Shown: positions 20,400-32,175 of the stretch, piece by piece
Position numbering within the stretch: the stretch's first letter is position 1
How the letters are laid out: every line of letters begins with the position of its first letter
Origin: Symbiodinium natans
Taxonomy: Eukaryota; Sar; Dinophyceae; Suessiales; Symbiodiniaceae
NCBI GenBank assembly: GCA_905221605.1
Contig: CAJNDS010000647.1
Span: 1-37,500, forward strand
Length of the DNA: 37,500 nucleotides
Direction of reading: 5' to 3'
Notes under the pieces: generated by a model
Told to the model about the DNA's origin: nothing
Seen by the model: only the letters and a program-made list of their open reading frames with translations
Databases searched by the model: none
Translations under genes and position numbers: made by a program

Positions 20400-21860
20400 T
20401 CCAGCGACGATGAACGCAAAAACGCGTTCCCACCAATTCCGCATGATTACTGTTGTTTCGCGCGTCTCGTCAATGACGTTCTTCGGCATCCATGGGAGAT
20501 GCAGTGCTTGATCAAACGCAGATCCAGTGTGCTGGCCCTGTCACCAAAAACTGCTCGAAGCCGTCTTGCTCACACTTCGGGAAGACCGATGCCTCAAGTC
20601 CAAAAGGTCATGCTGCAAGCTTTGATGTGCCAGGCTTTCCTGTGTATCCTTCTATCCATCACCACCAATCCTGAAACATGACCTGAAGTAGTCTGCCTAA
20701 GCTTTGCGAAGCGCACCTTCCGAGCGACGCGCCACCTGAGGCAGGGCATGTCGTATTCCAGCAACATTCTGCAGGTGTTCTGTTCCGCAGACCGCTTGGG
20801 CTTTGATTGAATGCTCACCCCCACACTGCCGCAGCTTTGACATGTCCAGCTGCTGGGCTCACTCCTGGGGTAAGGCAGACTGTCCGAGGCTCACAAAAAT
20901 GGCTTTCGACGGTTGTTGGAGCCTGGACGAAGGAAGCACGACAAGCTGATCTTGCAGTTGCCTTCAATATGGAAGCTTATCACGAGCTTACTGTGAGAAA
21001 TTCTTGTTGGAATCATGTGAGTCAACTGTTCAGATTGGATGCTTTGCCCCAAACAGCCGAGGGGAGGGGGTAATCACATGTAATCCAAAGCTCCTCACCT
21101 GAAGTGTGCCACATTTCTGCGTGCGCACGGTCTGACTTGCCGCCGGCTGTGCCATACAAACGATTCAGAAAGGTTTGGCTGTTTAGGCCATGAGTTTCAA
21201 GTTCTGTGTTCTGGGGTCCACACCCTCATCTCCACAAAGGGCCACGGCAGATGCTCATACAATGTCTTCCACAACACAACAAAACGCATGTCCTCCCAAA
21301 TAACATACAAGGGCTCCTTGACCAAAACCTCGCACTTATTAACATGTATCTTCGAAAAAACCACGTTGGAAGTGAACCCGTAGGGAGGGTTTAGGGTTCA
21401 CGGGTCACGGGTTTGGTAGGAAAGGTTGCGTCAAGGATTTGAGGTTCTGGTCCGAGCCCACTCCCCGCCCCCCCCGTCCCCGGGAAGGGCAACCTGTGCC
21501 ACGACCGCATTGGGCTTGCCACTTGCCCACCATCCGTTTCAAATTCATGGCCCCTCCTTCATTCCTAGCATGCCTCTCACCTTTTCCATTTCTCTTTCTC
21601 TCTATCCTTTCCCTCATGCTCCCATGAAGTCTTTTTTCAACCCTCGTCCCTCACAGTTTCAAGTCCTAAATCCCCATCACCGCCAGGACCAGGGCGCACT
21701 TTCCGGGGACGGGGCGGCGCAGAATGTGATGGCCGGGCACTCAAGCTTAGGGGCTTGAAGCATCTATAAGCACCTGAAACACTCGAAATCCTGAAAGTAC
21801 GTGGTTGTTACTCTCCCCTCACGAAGCACAAAGTCGGTCGGGGCAGCGGCCTATCTCTAC
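20400..21860. other. No gene recognised; weak exon-like stretches
   Basis: Plus-strand stretches at 20352-20540 (MLMNAKFAELSASDSSDDER and on) and 20885-21073 (WTKEARQADLAVAFNMEAYH and on) have protein-like composition but no recognisable family and no convincing splice frame. A telomere-like GGGTTTAGGGTT lies at 21385-21400. The interval 21460-21680 is C/T-rich. Confidence 0.25.
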
Positions 21861-21867
21861 TACCACT

Positions 21868-22232
21868 ACCACGATCGCAATCCTTTGTTAGGCAAAGTGT
21901 GTGTGTCAGGGGTTTCGAGACTCTGCCCGGAGCCAAGCATTCACTACATGCAGGAGTTGTCCAGCGAGGATTTTTGCTTCGAAGGAGAGGGGCTGCATCT
22001 GGCATTGCGTCTCACGAGCTCAACCCTAAACCTCAAGCCCGAATCCCGAGACCCTTCGCAGGTGGCCTCAGGCATGGTGCAGGAGTGGAACGCGATCCAG
22101 ATGTTCATCCGAACCTTGCGCGATGGCTGCTCCTATTTCTCGACCCTGCAAGTTGGCATGGTACCGGCTATTCGGAAAGCACAACGAGCAAAAGAACGGC
22201 CCTCCTTATTGTTCGATGTGATGGGGGTTAGC
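21868..22232 (+). repeat. Dispersed repeat, copy A, with ubiquitin-like peptide fragment
   Basis: Homologous to 31532-31918 over its whole length. Conserved peptides in the two copies are YMQELSSED(F/V)CFEGEGLH, and later EWN-x-IQ-(M/I)-FIRTL-x-DGCSY, LQVGMVPA-x-R-x-AQ. The second peptide begins like a ubiquitin fold (compare the start of ubiquitin, MQIFVKTL), giving a possible beta-hairpin of a ubiquitin-like domain. A telomere-like AACCCTAAACCTCAAGCCCG sits between the two peptides. The rest of the fold is not found, so this is at most an exon fragment. Protein similarity between copies may simply reflect DNA similarity. Confidence 0.6.
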
Positions 22233-23380
22233 ATAGCTTCTTGTGGACGCGCTTCAGCTCTAGCCTGAGACAGGCCCTCAGCATGTTTAGCAGCCATTCG
22301 TTGCCCTGAGCCGCAGCATCTGCAGCCAAGCCGCGCAAAGCACTGTAGAGCACATGCTGTCCAAACGACCTGTGGCAGTCGTTGTGTCAGTTTGATCAAG
22401 TTGTGTGAAGCTCTCGGAAGATAATCTTCGGCAAGGTTGTGCATGATTGCTATCCTTGGTCAAGGACAATGCCGAAGTCTCATTTTCCGCAGTACGACCT
22501 GACCGAAGCATATATGACAAGCTTACTCGTCATGTTTGCAAGATTGCCTTCACGTTCATTAAGGCACCAACTCAAGCACTCAAGCACAAACACGTAGCTC
22601 GACTGGGGAGTGACTCACGGCCTGACGCGCGGGCCATGACCAACGAGGCTTTGGAGAAGCGTCTGCCGTTTTGTTCACGTCGAGTCTGTGATATCAGTGC
22701 GTGGAGGCTGCAGCCCCAGCGGTTACGGCCCCGGCGGTTGCCAAAGATGTTGGGCTCCCAGACCTCGGCCCTTGTGCGGCTGGCGCCTCATTTTGTGCCC
22801 GACTTGCCCGATGTGGATCGTAATGACTTTGTCTTGTCCAGGTCGAGGAGATCGACTCCGACATCGAGTTCGTTGGGTTCCCGGCTTCCCACCAGCTCTT
22901 GACAGCATGTTGCCGCAATGTTGCCCAGTGATGCGCAGCGAACGCGAAGGTCTCGCAGCCAACCTTCACGGTGGACATGCGGGATGAGCTGAAAGATGAG
23001 GACTACTAGAGTTTCAGCCAATTTCCTGACACCTTTCCATTGGCTCACGGTGGCTGCGTCTTGCTGCATCTTGCTGCATCTTGCTGCATCGATCCGGCTC
23101 AAGGCGATTTCCTAAAGCATGCTTGGAGCCCACCGCTGCTGAAGGCCGGCCTGGCCGCCATGGTGCTGCCCCCAAGCCATCCGCACAGCAGCTTCGATGG
23201 AATTCAGCGCAAGCTTCGTCATGGCAACACTCGTTTGCAGGCGGCTTCTAGCTAGGTCTTGAACATGAAAGACATGCTAAATGAATGTAATTTTAACGCT
23301 ACGCGACCCGCCTCGGCCCGGCCCAGCGCATCCGCGTGAGCATGGTGATTCCGCAGCGCCCAAGTCGCTGGACCCCAAGC
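22233..23380. other. No gene recognised
   Basis: Overlapping open frames on both strands, none with a known domain. TTGCTGCATC is repeated three times at about 23061-23092. Confidence 0.3.
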
Positions 23381-23384
23381 AAGA

Positions 23385-23650
23385 AGGGTTGGGTTGAGGG
23401 TTGAGGGTTGAGGGTTCCGGGTTTATGGTTTATGGTTTGGGGTTTGGGGTTGAGGGTTAGTTTAGAGCTCAAGGTTCACGCTTTGGGGTTGAGGGTTTTT
23501 TTGGGTTTAGGGTTCGGCTTGGAGTGATCGTAGGGTTGAGCCTTAAGGTTTAAGGCGACTGGGGGCTTTGTGGGGGTGGGTGGGAGGTGGGGGGGGTGGG
23601 GAGGGGGGGTGGGGGCGTGGGGGGGGGTGGGTGGGGGGGGGGGGCAGGAC
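23385..23650. repeat. Telomere-like variants followed by poly-G tract
   Basis: TTGAGGG, TTTATGG and TTTGGGG variants run from 23385 to about 23515. A tract of GGGTGGG-type runs at 23571-23645 could form several G-quadruplexes on the plus strand. The open frames there (Gly/Trp or Pro/His repeats) are artefacts of composition. Confidence 0.8.
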
Positions 23651-23997
23651 AACGGCGGGGTCCCTGCTGGGAGGGGCTTCAACTGCCTCTGGTCCTGGCG
23701 AACCGTCCGCTTGCGGACCCCGGTTTCCCAGGAGGGGTCCCCATTTGAGGCCATGGGGGGAGGATTTGGAGGGGGGTGCCTGTTCTGACAACCTATACAC
23801 CTCCGGCCCGAGGCCTCGGCGGACATGATGGCCACACCTATGGATCCAAGGTCCGCAGATGTTACATCCTCATGTACCACCAGCTGATGAGCCACACCGA
23901 CTCCCGACATGTTTCGGCCCACAGAGGGGGGGAGGGGGCGATCTCGCACATGTGTCTGCAAGCTCCGGACACGTGGGTTCCATGTTCGCTTACAGGT

Positions 23998-24218
23998 TCC
24001 TTTGGGTGACTCGTGGTGTATTTCCCTTGTTGAAAAACGTCAGACAGCTTGATGAGGCGCACCGCCCCATGGAATATGTTTCTGCATCTTGGGATCTGTC
24101 AGGACTCTTCTTGGAGGAAGGCAACCTTCTGTCCCTCGCAGACAACATTTCCGATGCACTGGTGGCGCAGGCGGAAGCGGAAGCTGCTTCGGAGAGATCA
24201 TGTGCAGTGAAAGTCTGA
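23998..24218 (+). CDS. Possible terminal exon, unknown product
   Basis: After TTACAG (a fair splice acceptor, 23990-23995) the frame reads FLWVTRGVFPLLKNVRQLDE and continues with EYVSASWDLSGLFLEEGN, then LLSLADNISDALVAQAEAEA, to a TGA at 24216-24218. Composition and helix-like periodicity are protein-like and the flanks are not. I do not recognise a family and see no partner exon. It may be a chance open frame. Confidence 0.22.
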
Positions 24219-25680
24219 AAGGTCAAACTGCAGTTGGACAAGATGCTTGGTTCATTCAGCATGTTCGTTCATCCACTCCAAGATGTCTCGATGCCCCGGA
24301 GCCCTAAATCTACGCCCAACACCTCAAACCAGCATCCGCAGACCCAGGTGCGCACAAACCCTAAAGCTCCAGAGCGTGGATGTGCGTCCTGAACTCGCCC
24401 AGGATGCGAGCACTCATTGCCAGCGGTGAGCTAAGCGCCCGGCGCCTAGCACTTCGGCGACCCACTGAACTCCCCAACACCAACCCCTGAACCCTGGGCA
24501 GCTGTTTGGGATGCAGCCTGCTTCATCGGCTTGTTTGCTTGACGGTATTCTTCATACAGGTCGTACCACATGTTTCAGTTTCCTTTAGCCGCAAGCTGAA
24601 ACCTTTTTTGTCGATGTCCGCTTGGAGGCTGCACCTCCGCCCGCAGAACAGCTGCCATGTCCAAGGTGGGCAGCAGGCGCGTAAGCCGGAACTTGCATCG
24701 TACGCCCTTTGCCTTTCAGGAGGAGTGATGCTCTTCCGGGATGTGGCAGGTGCTCCAGCTCACTTCCAACCGCGGCTGCCAAGAATTGGGTCTGGCTCAC
24801 AACTGGGTGGCTCACAGGGAGTCATCTGCTTTCCGATCAATGCAGCTGGGCAGCAGAATGAAAGGATTCGTTGTGGGAGTCAGCCGGTGGCTGCAGCCAA
24901 GGAAGAGCAGGAGAGTTGTTCCGAGAAGGACCCCGGTTGCATAGGCCGCATAGGCCTGAACCCCGAAGCCCAAACTGCAGCTTGCAGCATTGCATACGCC
25001 CTGGCACGAGGTTGGGCTTGCCTCGGGGCTTTCGCGCATTTTCGGTGTAAGGGTGTGCAGACTCGCGAAACCTTGATGTGCAGGACAACGTCTTGTTCCA
25101 GTCAGAGTGCTCCGACCGAGACATCAGGCAGGGATTTTCGTGGGCTGGGCGGACTGGGATGTCCAGGTTCGCCGTAAGAAGCCCTCATGCAATCGCCGCG
25201 CCGAAATGCATGCCAAGTTACAGCATTCCATTGGCTTACTGCTCCAAGCTTCAATTTTTGGGCCGTGTGCAGGCAGGGAAGCAGATCGCACCAGCCTGAG
25301 TTGCCGCGACAAAACATGCCCCCTCTAAGATGGTACCTGGGACGTCTTCTGCGGTTCATCTGGAATGCGCTCTCTACAAGACTTGTGAACTTCCAAGGAA
25401 GTTGAGCACGCCGAGCAAGCGAAGCGTGAATCGCCTCTCGGAGAGTGGGCTCTCAGATGTTTTGTTTTTTGATTTATACTGTTTTTTTGGGGGGGCCGTG
25501 TGGCTCTGGACTTCACAGAGCAGTGCTTCAGGAAGTCCTGACCCAAACAAAGCGCGGAAGATCGCGCAAGCTGCCATGACTTTGACGGACTATCGTGACT
25601 TTGCGGTTCAAGAGCATGCCTTCGGAGGCAAGGACGGCGCGCTCTTGACTCATGCGATGCAGACGGCACTCGCCATGCAA
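24219..25680. other. No gene recognised
   Basis: A 223-codon plus-strand frame (24506-25177) has no motif and no ATG at its head; it starts at TTG. Overlapping frames on the other strand are equally long. No repeat structure stands out apart from short CCCTAAA-like words near 24300-24370. Confidence 0.3.
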
Positions 25681-25747
25681 TGCCATCCAAGCCGGTTCGG
25701 TTCGGTTCGGTTTCTGACAGTTTGGTTTGATCACTGTTTGAAGCCTA

Positions 25748-27835
25748 CGTAGTCTGCGGATGTCTGCGGCTCGGATCCTTCTGTGTTGCTGACTGATGCT
25801 TGGTCTGTTGAACTGTTTCAGCTCGGAGAAGGAGTTTTGGAATGGCCGCTCATACCTCCGAAAGCCGACATACACCGGCTCCGACAAGCGGGTTTCCCAC
25901 ACAGACTTCCTATGTTGTTGGGAGAACCTTGGCAGTCTGGAACTCCGCAAAGTCCGTGTCTTGTCAATGAAGGGACAACTCTGCCACGCGGTGCGCAATG
26001 CAATTCCTATTTGGCCGAGCGGTTCCGGTTCAAATCGCAGTTCGATCCGTTCGCTTCGTTTGCCGGCTGTAGGCTCGTAGAGTGTGCGATTGTGTGTGGC
26101 ATGTTTACTGAAATTGCATCTTGTTGTGCGTAGTCTGCGGATCCCTTTGTGCTGCTGACTGATGCTTGAGCTGTTGAACTGCTTCAGCTCAGAGAACCGT
26201 GGGGGAGTGGGGGGAGTTCTGGAATGGCCGCTCATACCTCCGAAAGCGGACATACGCCGGCTCCGAAAAGCGGGTTTCCCCCACAGACTTCCTACCATGT
26301 GGTCCGTTTTGGCTTATGTTACTTATAAGTACGCTAAGTATAACTTAGCCTACTTATGCTACTTACATATATGACAGCAAAAACGAAAAACCGAAGTAGA
26401 ACCTAAGTAGACCTTGGTTTTGAAACGTGGTTTTTTTGTTAAACTATGCGGAATGCAGAACTTTGAGGCTTTTGCTCGCTTTTTTTGCTCGCATGTTGAA
26501 TTTTCAGTGCAGACAGAGGATTTTCTCAGCTTGCTCACTCGACCAAGATGGCCTTAAAATTTCGGCATGTGCGTTCACTGGCAGCAGAGCTTCATCGGGA
26601 AGCTTTCCCCAGACAGATCCCCAGGCATGCGTCTCCAGCAGCCTCAGTTTCCGCGTGAGCAAGTAGAAGCCAATGCTGCCGGTCGGGACGGCGGGAGGCT
26701 GCAGGCCCAGGAAAAAGCTCGAGCTTGCGTCCAAGTGGACAGAGAGCGGGCGAGCGAATGGGCCACGTCGCGTTTTGCCATACAAGAAAATACACGGAAA
26801 TACAAGAATCAGTTCGGATCCGCCATACACGAATTCCAAACCCTTTCCAGCCAAAGGATCCGGGGCCCTAATATTGAGCGATGATCATACACGGAATACA
26901 CGAATTGGCACAACCCCACGGATTTCATGGAAATCATACTCCATACACGAATGCAACAGGTATAGTCCGCAAATCCATACACGAATATACACGAATGGCG
27001 CCGAGCCCAGATGCGAGCGGTTTTTACTACAGATCCGGCGGGTCCAGGTTTAGATCCATGTTTTGGGTCTTTCAGGGTTTGGGTTTACAGGGGGTTTAGG
27101 ATTTAGGGGATTATATATCCCAAAACCCGCCTATACAGAAGCCCCCAGCGCGAAACCTACAAGGAAGAGGTTGCGCGGATGCTCGATCATGTCCCGACTC
27201 TTGTCGACTTGAGATCACCATGTTTGAAGCTAAAAAAGGTTCTTTGCAGCTGAAAGGATGCTGCGGCAAAAAAACAGCTTTTTTGGTCAAAAAGTGAAGC
27301 ATCTCAAAAAAAGAGTATCCAAAAACCTAAAACCCAAGAAGAACCTAAGTCCGCTAAGTACGATCCATGTTTTTTTGTTAACATCATCTTATAACTTATA
27401 AGTAGGCTAACTAACTTATAAGTTCTTGTGACACTGAGCGAACTTACCAAACTTAGGGCCTAAGTTATCAAACTTATAACTATGGTTATAGAACTTATAA
27501 GTGATGTTATAAGTCCGCTAAGTCAAAGCGGACCACATGGTATGTTGTTGGGAGAACCTTGGCAGTCTGGAAACTCCGCAAGTCCGTGTCTTGTCAGTGA
27601 AGGGAGAGTTGCCTCTCTCCCACGCGTTTGGTGTGCTTCGGACAATGCAGTCCAACAGTCACAATACACTGAAGGCAGATCGGGGCTCCCTTTGTCCAGT
27701 TCCGATTGAAGACGAGTTCCTATTTGGCCGAGCGATTCCGGTTCAAAGCACATTTCGATCCGTTCGATTCGTTTGCTGGCTGCAGGCTCGTAGAGTTTGC
27801 GATTGTGTGTGGCATGTTTTACTGAAATTGTGTTT
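25748..27835. repeat. 381-bp tandem repeat, second copy split by an insertion
   Basis: Copy 1 is 25748-26128. Copy 2 begins at 26129, breaks at 26294 and resumes at 27541 to about 27835. Shared blocks include CGTAGTCTGCGGA, TGTTGAACTG(T/C)TTCAGCTC, GGAATGGCCGCTCATACCTC, TTGTTGGGAGAACCTTGGCA and TCCTATTTGGCCGAGCG. Copy 2 has about 70 extra bases at 27607-27700. On the minus strand both copies stay open over a shared peptide (KHATHNR-x-LYEP), but no domain is recognised. Confidence 0.85.
26295..27540. mobile_element. Non-autonomous Tc1/mariner-type element with TA target duplication
   Basis: The element starts CCATGTGGTCCGTTTTGGCTTA and ends with its inverted form: 12 bases perfect, 20 of the first 22 identical, with a further match at ACTTATAA. 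It is flanked by TA at 26293-26294 and 27541-27542. The neighbouring repeat copy shows the empty site CTTCC-TA-TGTTG at about 25908-25917. TA duplication is the hallmark of the Tc1/mariner (IS630) superfamily. The 1246 bp interior encodes no DDE/D transposase that I can find. It holds palindromic ACTTATAAGT words near both ends, a direct repeat (GAACCTAAGT and on to TTTTTTTGTTAA) at 26397-26445 and 27339-27380, and five ATACACGAAT words at 26822-26998. It would need a transposase supplied from elsewhere. Confidence 0.85.
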
Positions 27836-27914
27836 TTTTTTGGGGGGGAAACGGCGACCATGCACCAAGCTTTTCCGCTCCGTTGCTCCATACTCCGTTG
27901 CTCCGTACTCCGCC

Positions 27915-27990
27915 CCTGTTAGGGTTAGGGTTTACTTTAGGGTTTATGGGGTTTAGGCTTAGGGTTCAGGGCTTAGGGCCGGACATTCAT
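27915..27990. repeat. Telomere-like TTTAGGG/TTAGGG variants
   Basis: GTTAGGGTTAGGGTTTACTT followed by TTAGGGTTTATGGGGTTTAG and related units. A second short block lies at 27073-27112 inside the transposon. Confidence 0.8.
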
Positions 27991-28572
27991 CCCACCTGCG
28001 ATGCGCTATTTGCAATTGGTGCTTTTCAACTTGCTGAGCAGGAAGTCCTTTGGAGCATCTTGGCTTGCCAAACTTTTACTCCACTTGCTGTTGTGCAAGC
28101 ATGCGCTTGTCTCATCACCCAGATAAGCATGCCGGTGGACTGAGGGCCCTGCAAGATATTCTTCCAACGAAGCCGCGGAGCTCTGTATCCAGCCGGCATG
28201 ACACAATGCTGCCCACCCCGCACGCAGGGCGGGTTGTGCATGCGCTGCCGAACTCCGTGTCAGGTGCCTGGCTGACTGCACATTGTTCAAGAATCCTGGG
28301 TTTTGGGACTTGAAGTTGTGCTGCGTCCAGTAGCCTCAAACTGCTGCAAAATGGTGTTTTTTGACGCCGTTGATTGCACAGGGTTTACAGAGTGTGAGGG
28401 GCGAGACTTGTTCAGCTGGTTGAGCGCATAGCCAGACGTTCGTTGCAGGTGCGTGGCGCAGGCAAGCTGCAGCCGCTTCCCTGTACAGTCAGGTAGGCTC
28501 TTGGAGCACGTCCCATGTCTTGCTATACGAACAAGTTGATAGCTTCGTAGTCAAGCCAGTGTCCAGTTCGAG

Positions 28573-28890
28573 ATGAAGCCTTCAGTCAGTGAGGTATTAG
28601 CCGCGCAAATGCGCGAAGAGATGGCCGAGGAGGCAGGTAGTGTGCACGGGGAGCGCGCACCGAAGCCGAGTACAAGAGAAGCGCCAGGTCTTTCAAGTTT
28701 TGCTTTGTGGGTTGCCCCGGGAAAGGTAAAGATGGCCAAAGTCAACATGTCCTTCCGTGGGGGTCTCTGGTGGTTGCGCCAACTGGTGGGAGCGCGAACA
28801 TTGACCCGGCCGCGACAAGAACCTCGCCGATGGAAAGTCGTGAAGATTACAGATGTTCAGCGAAACACCAATAACCCTAGGACTCCCTAG
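28573..28890 (+). CDS. Possible first exon, unknown product
   Basis: An ATG at 28573 opens MKPSVSEVLAAQMREEMAEE, a charged amphipathic helix, continuing 105 codons to TAG. A good donor-like AG-GTAAAG occurs at 28724-28730, after APGLSSFALWVAPG. No family is recognised and no second exon identified. The start is the only in-frame ATG preceding the helix. Confidence 0.2.
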   Translation: MKPSVSEVLAAQMREEMAEEAGSVHGERAPKPSTREAPGLSSFALWVAPGKVKMAKVNMSFRGGLWWLRQLVGARTLTRPRQEPRRWKVVKITDVQRNTNNPRTP

Positions 28891-28899
28891 GGCCTAGGG

Positions 28900-31500
28900 C
28901 ATTCAGCAGAGTTAGCCGAGTTGGCAGTGTGCATGGTTGTTGTCTCGCCGCTGCAATGACATGTGTGAGCAATGGCACAAGTACAATGTGCGGATGTGTG
29001 CGGATGTTTGTGTGGCGCTAGGCCCTCTACACCAGTCTGGTTGCCTGCTTGCTGACCCTAGCGTCCCGGACGAGAATATGCTTGTCGTGCGTTTGCATGC
29101 AGCTTCCGAAACTCACCGCACCCTGTTCGATCCAGGCTGCCTTTTGCTTCAGCTTCTACCGGGAGGGGTCCGAGCTTTTCATAGGAAACCTGCTGGATGC
29201 GACGGTCGTCATCAGCCCAAGCCTCAGACAACGACCTGGCTTGAATCAGTCTTTCTGACGGCCTTGGTCCGGCAAAGAGTGCCTGGCAATGCTAGGTGCT
29301 GTCGCTGGCCTGTTCGTTCACCACTTCTGCTCGAGACTGTCGGACAGCAGCCTATCAGCAGGCACCGAATGAATCATGCCACTGGGGTTTCGCATTGGGC
29401 CTGTCTGGTGTTTTTTCGCAGACTTGTGTTGCCGTCAGGAGAGCAAGACGGTCTCCTCCAAGCGCACTCTGCAGCTTGTCGTCGATCATGTCGGCACTCT
29501 CTGGACACTTTTCACGGCGAGGAAATGCCCGGCCGTCGCGCGGACAGCTTCGTGCGTAGTCTTTATAGAGCCAGTCTTGGCATAAGCGTGCACAACAATG
29601 GCTAGCGGCTAGCATTCTAGTGACCCTGCTTAGTCAAGCAACAAGGCAACGAATATGTTGCAGAAGTATGGTTGTCGCTCTTCAGCTTTTCTTGGGAAAC
29701 GCTCATCGTGCATAGACTTTTGTCAGCCTCATCATTTAAATCGGCTGCATCGATGGTGCGCTGATTGTAGTTTGGGAGCATCTAGGAGAAGTTGACCAGC
29801 GTAGAGAAACGCTGGCAGAGTGCATTGCTCGCGGTGCAGCCTCCAGGTAGCCTTTGGATACACTCAGCCTTGGCTCGTTATATCCCGCGATCACGGAAAG
29901 TACCTGACGCTCAGCTGCGATTTTCTTGTCTACGTATGCCACTATTGAGTCCAGACACGTTGCACTTTTCGCATGCCCAGGCTAGCCATGTGGCTGTGCT
30001 CCGTGATTTCCAGGGTCGCAGCTGAGATCTATGAGGCCCGAGTGATCTCATTAATATGTCTCATCGAGCCAACCTGTGAGGTTGCTTATGTCGATTGAAC
30101 GTGACTGCATCGATGTTAGACATCAATTTGCCAATGCCACCAGTATGCCGCAAACAGTACAAATAACCTCAGATTCGCCATCCGCATCGTGAGCATGTCG
30201 GCGGAAGAACAGTGCATGCCTCACGAGCATTATTTGCCATCCCGGGACGTGCACCTGAGTCCTAGGCCCTGACCTCAAGTCCCAAGCCCAATTTGTCGCT
30301 GGTCCTTGCCGCTTCGATGCTTGCCAGACCCAATCTGTGGAGCCGCACCTGCGAGTGCAAACGGTTTCTTGGCTAGGGTGGCTGCGGGATCGCAGGCTCC
30401 ATGGAATTTACCGGAAACCGTTCTTTCGTGACTTGAACTTCACACCGTACGCCATCTCATCCCGGATTCGGCTCCTGCTCCAAGCCTTGAATCCTCGTTT
30501 CAACAGTGCAGCCGAGGTTGCAGCAGGTCTCTCGGAGCATATGTGGACAACTATCGTTTTCACAAAATTTCTCAACGAGTTATGGGCAGTATCCGTGGCA
30601 CTGTCTTTCAGTTGTGTAGTCTTGGATCTCACTCATTCTGCAGTTGCCTCAAGCTTCAAGTTCAGACTCTGTATTCGTGAGTGATGATGAGGCGTAATTG
30701 CCTACAGCTTGTCGACTGGCATCATTTGCGCGCTCTGCATGCGGGTGGTTCACATCTGTTGCGCTATGCGAACAAGCCTGACTCTCGACGAGATTGTGAG
30801 GTCTCTTTTGTGGACCACTACCACCACGACCACTACCGCTCCCGCTACCAGTACCCTCACCTGTTACCAATACTACTAGTACCACTAATACGATGACGAC
30901 TACTACTGCTGCTGCTGCGGCGATTGCCCCCTGGCACTGCCACTTCCACTGCCGTTGCCATGGCTCGAAGGGCCGAAGCCCGAAACCCTAGACACTCACA
31001 GACTAAAATTAACTGAAGCCTGGCAACCAAACAGCTGGAATTTGGTGAAGGAGTGGGAATCTGGGTCCTCCTCGTGCCCCCAAAATGTCGATGTAAGTAG
31101 AGAGCTGCACCTGGTGGTGATTCGCCGAAGTCTGCGTGGCGGCTTTCATGGGTTTACCAGACCGTTGGTGTCGCCTGTTGCAGCTTGCTTTGCTTTTAAA
31201 ATCTACTTGGAAGGCGCTTGGTGTATCTGTGTCTCCACCTGCAGATCTCTTCAAGACTGTGGTTCAGGGTTGAAGTTGGGGCTTTGAGAGGAAGAGGTAG
31301 CCTAAGCCTTCGCCAAATCTAGGTGAGGGGCTTCAAGGATGCATATTGATGGAGGTTGTTATTGGCTGTCGGTGGCTGTAGACCACAAAGGGGCCTCCTC
31401 GTGAATCTAGAGTTGACTCTTCGGCTTCCGACTCGGTGCTTGCAGCTTCCTGCGCCCCCGCCCCCTGCCCCCTCCCCCATTTACAGGAGTGTCGAAGTAC
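28900..31500. other. No gene recognised; weak exon-like stretches
   Basis: Open stretches at 29421-29585 (SKTVSSKRTLQLVVDHVGTL and on, after GTCAG) and 30337-30684 (FFRDLNFTPYAISSRIRLLL and on) are protein-like but unassigned. CAC/TAC trinucleotide runs at 30815-30910 are low complexity. A poly-C stretch lies at 31453-31480. Confidence 0.25.
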
Positions 31501-31531
31501 ATGGGTTTTTCCTGTCACAACACCAAGCACT

Positions 31532-31918
31532 GCCACGATCATAATCAATTGTTAGGCAATGTGTGTCAGGGGTCTAGAATGCATCCGATACATGTAGCAG
31601 GGCCCTTCAGGCACGTGAGCTGGAGTGTCAGCTAAGGATTCAGTACATGCAAGAGCTGTCGAGCGAGGATGTTTGCTTCGAAGGAGAGGGGCTGCATCCG
31701 GCAATGCTCTCACGAGGTCAACCCTAAACCCTAAACCTCAAGCCCGAAACCCTAAACCCTTCGAGGCATGGCGCAGGAGTGGAACACGATCCAGATCTTC
31801 ATCCGAACCTTGTCTGACGGCTGCTCCTATTCCTTGGCGCTGCAAGTTGGCATGGTACCGGCTACTCGGAGAGCACAATGAGCAAAAGCACGGGGCCCTC
31901 CTTGGGATACCGATGTGA
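31532..31918 (+). repeat. Dispersed repeat, copy B, with ubiquitin-like peptide fragment
   Basis: Second copy of the 21868-22232 repeat, same orientation, about 9.7 kb away. It carries RALQARELECQLRIQYMQEL ahead of the shared SSED(V)CFEGEGLH, and MAQEWNTIQIFIRTLSDGCS in the ubiquitin-like part (31768-31845). The telomere-like insert is longer here (CCCTAAACCCTAAACCTCAA and on) than in copy A. Just downstream, 31917-31961 reads MSDIPGDGCLHHLSN, faintly like the catalytic-Cys region of OTU proteases; this is too short to call. Confidence 0.6.
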
Positions 31919-32175
31919 TGTCTGATATACCAGGTGATGGCTGCCTGCACCATCTTTCGAATACTGTGGAGGGACAGCTGCTTGGATCTTTCAGCTCCTG
32001 CACAACTCGGAATTCTTGGGCTTCGCTACCCTTTCCCCGGACGCGATGGCAGTAGAGAAAGGTGAACCGAAGCGGACAGAATTGGCACAGTTTGCTCCAG
32101 GGTCCTAAGGGGCCTCGTAGGGGATCGCCCAACACCTTCCCAGAATTTAAGTTGCCTGGATGCCACAAAATGGAT

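Noticed and set aside
25528-26298. 256-codon minus-strand open frame with repeated FSELKQFN peptide
   Set aside because: The repetition is explained by the 381-bp tandem repeat; no domain is recognised and copy 2 is interrupted by a transposon.
31917-31961. OTU protease (GDGCLHHLS)
   Set aside because: Only about ten residues match, the usual Asn before Cys is missing, and no downstream His motif is seen.
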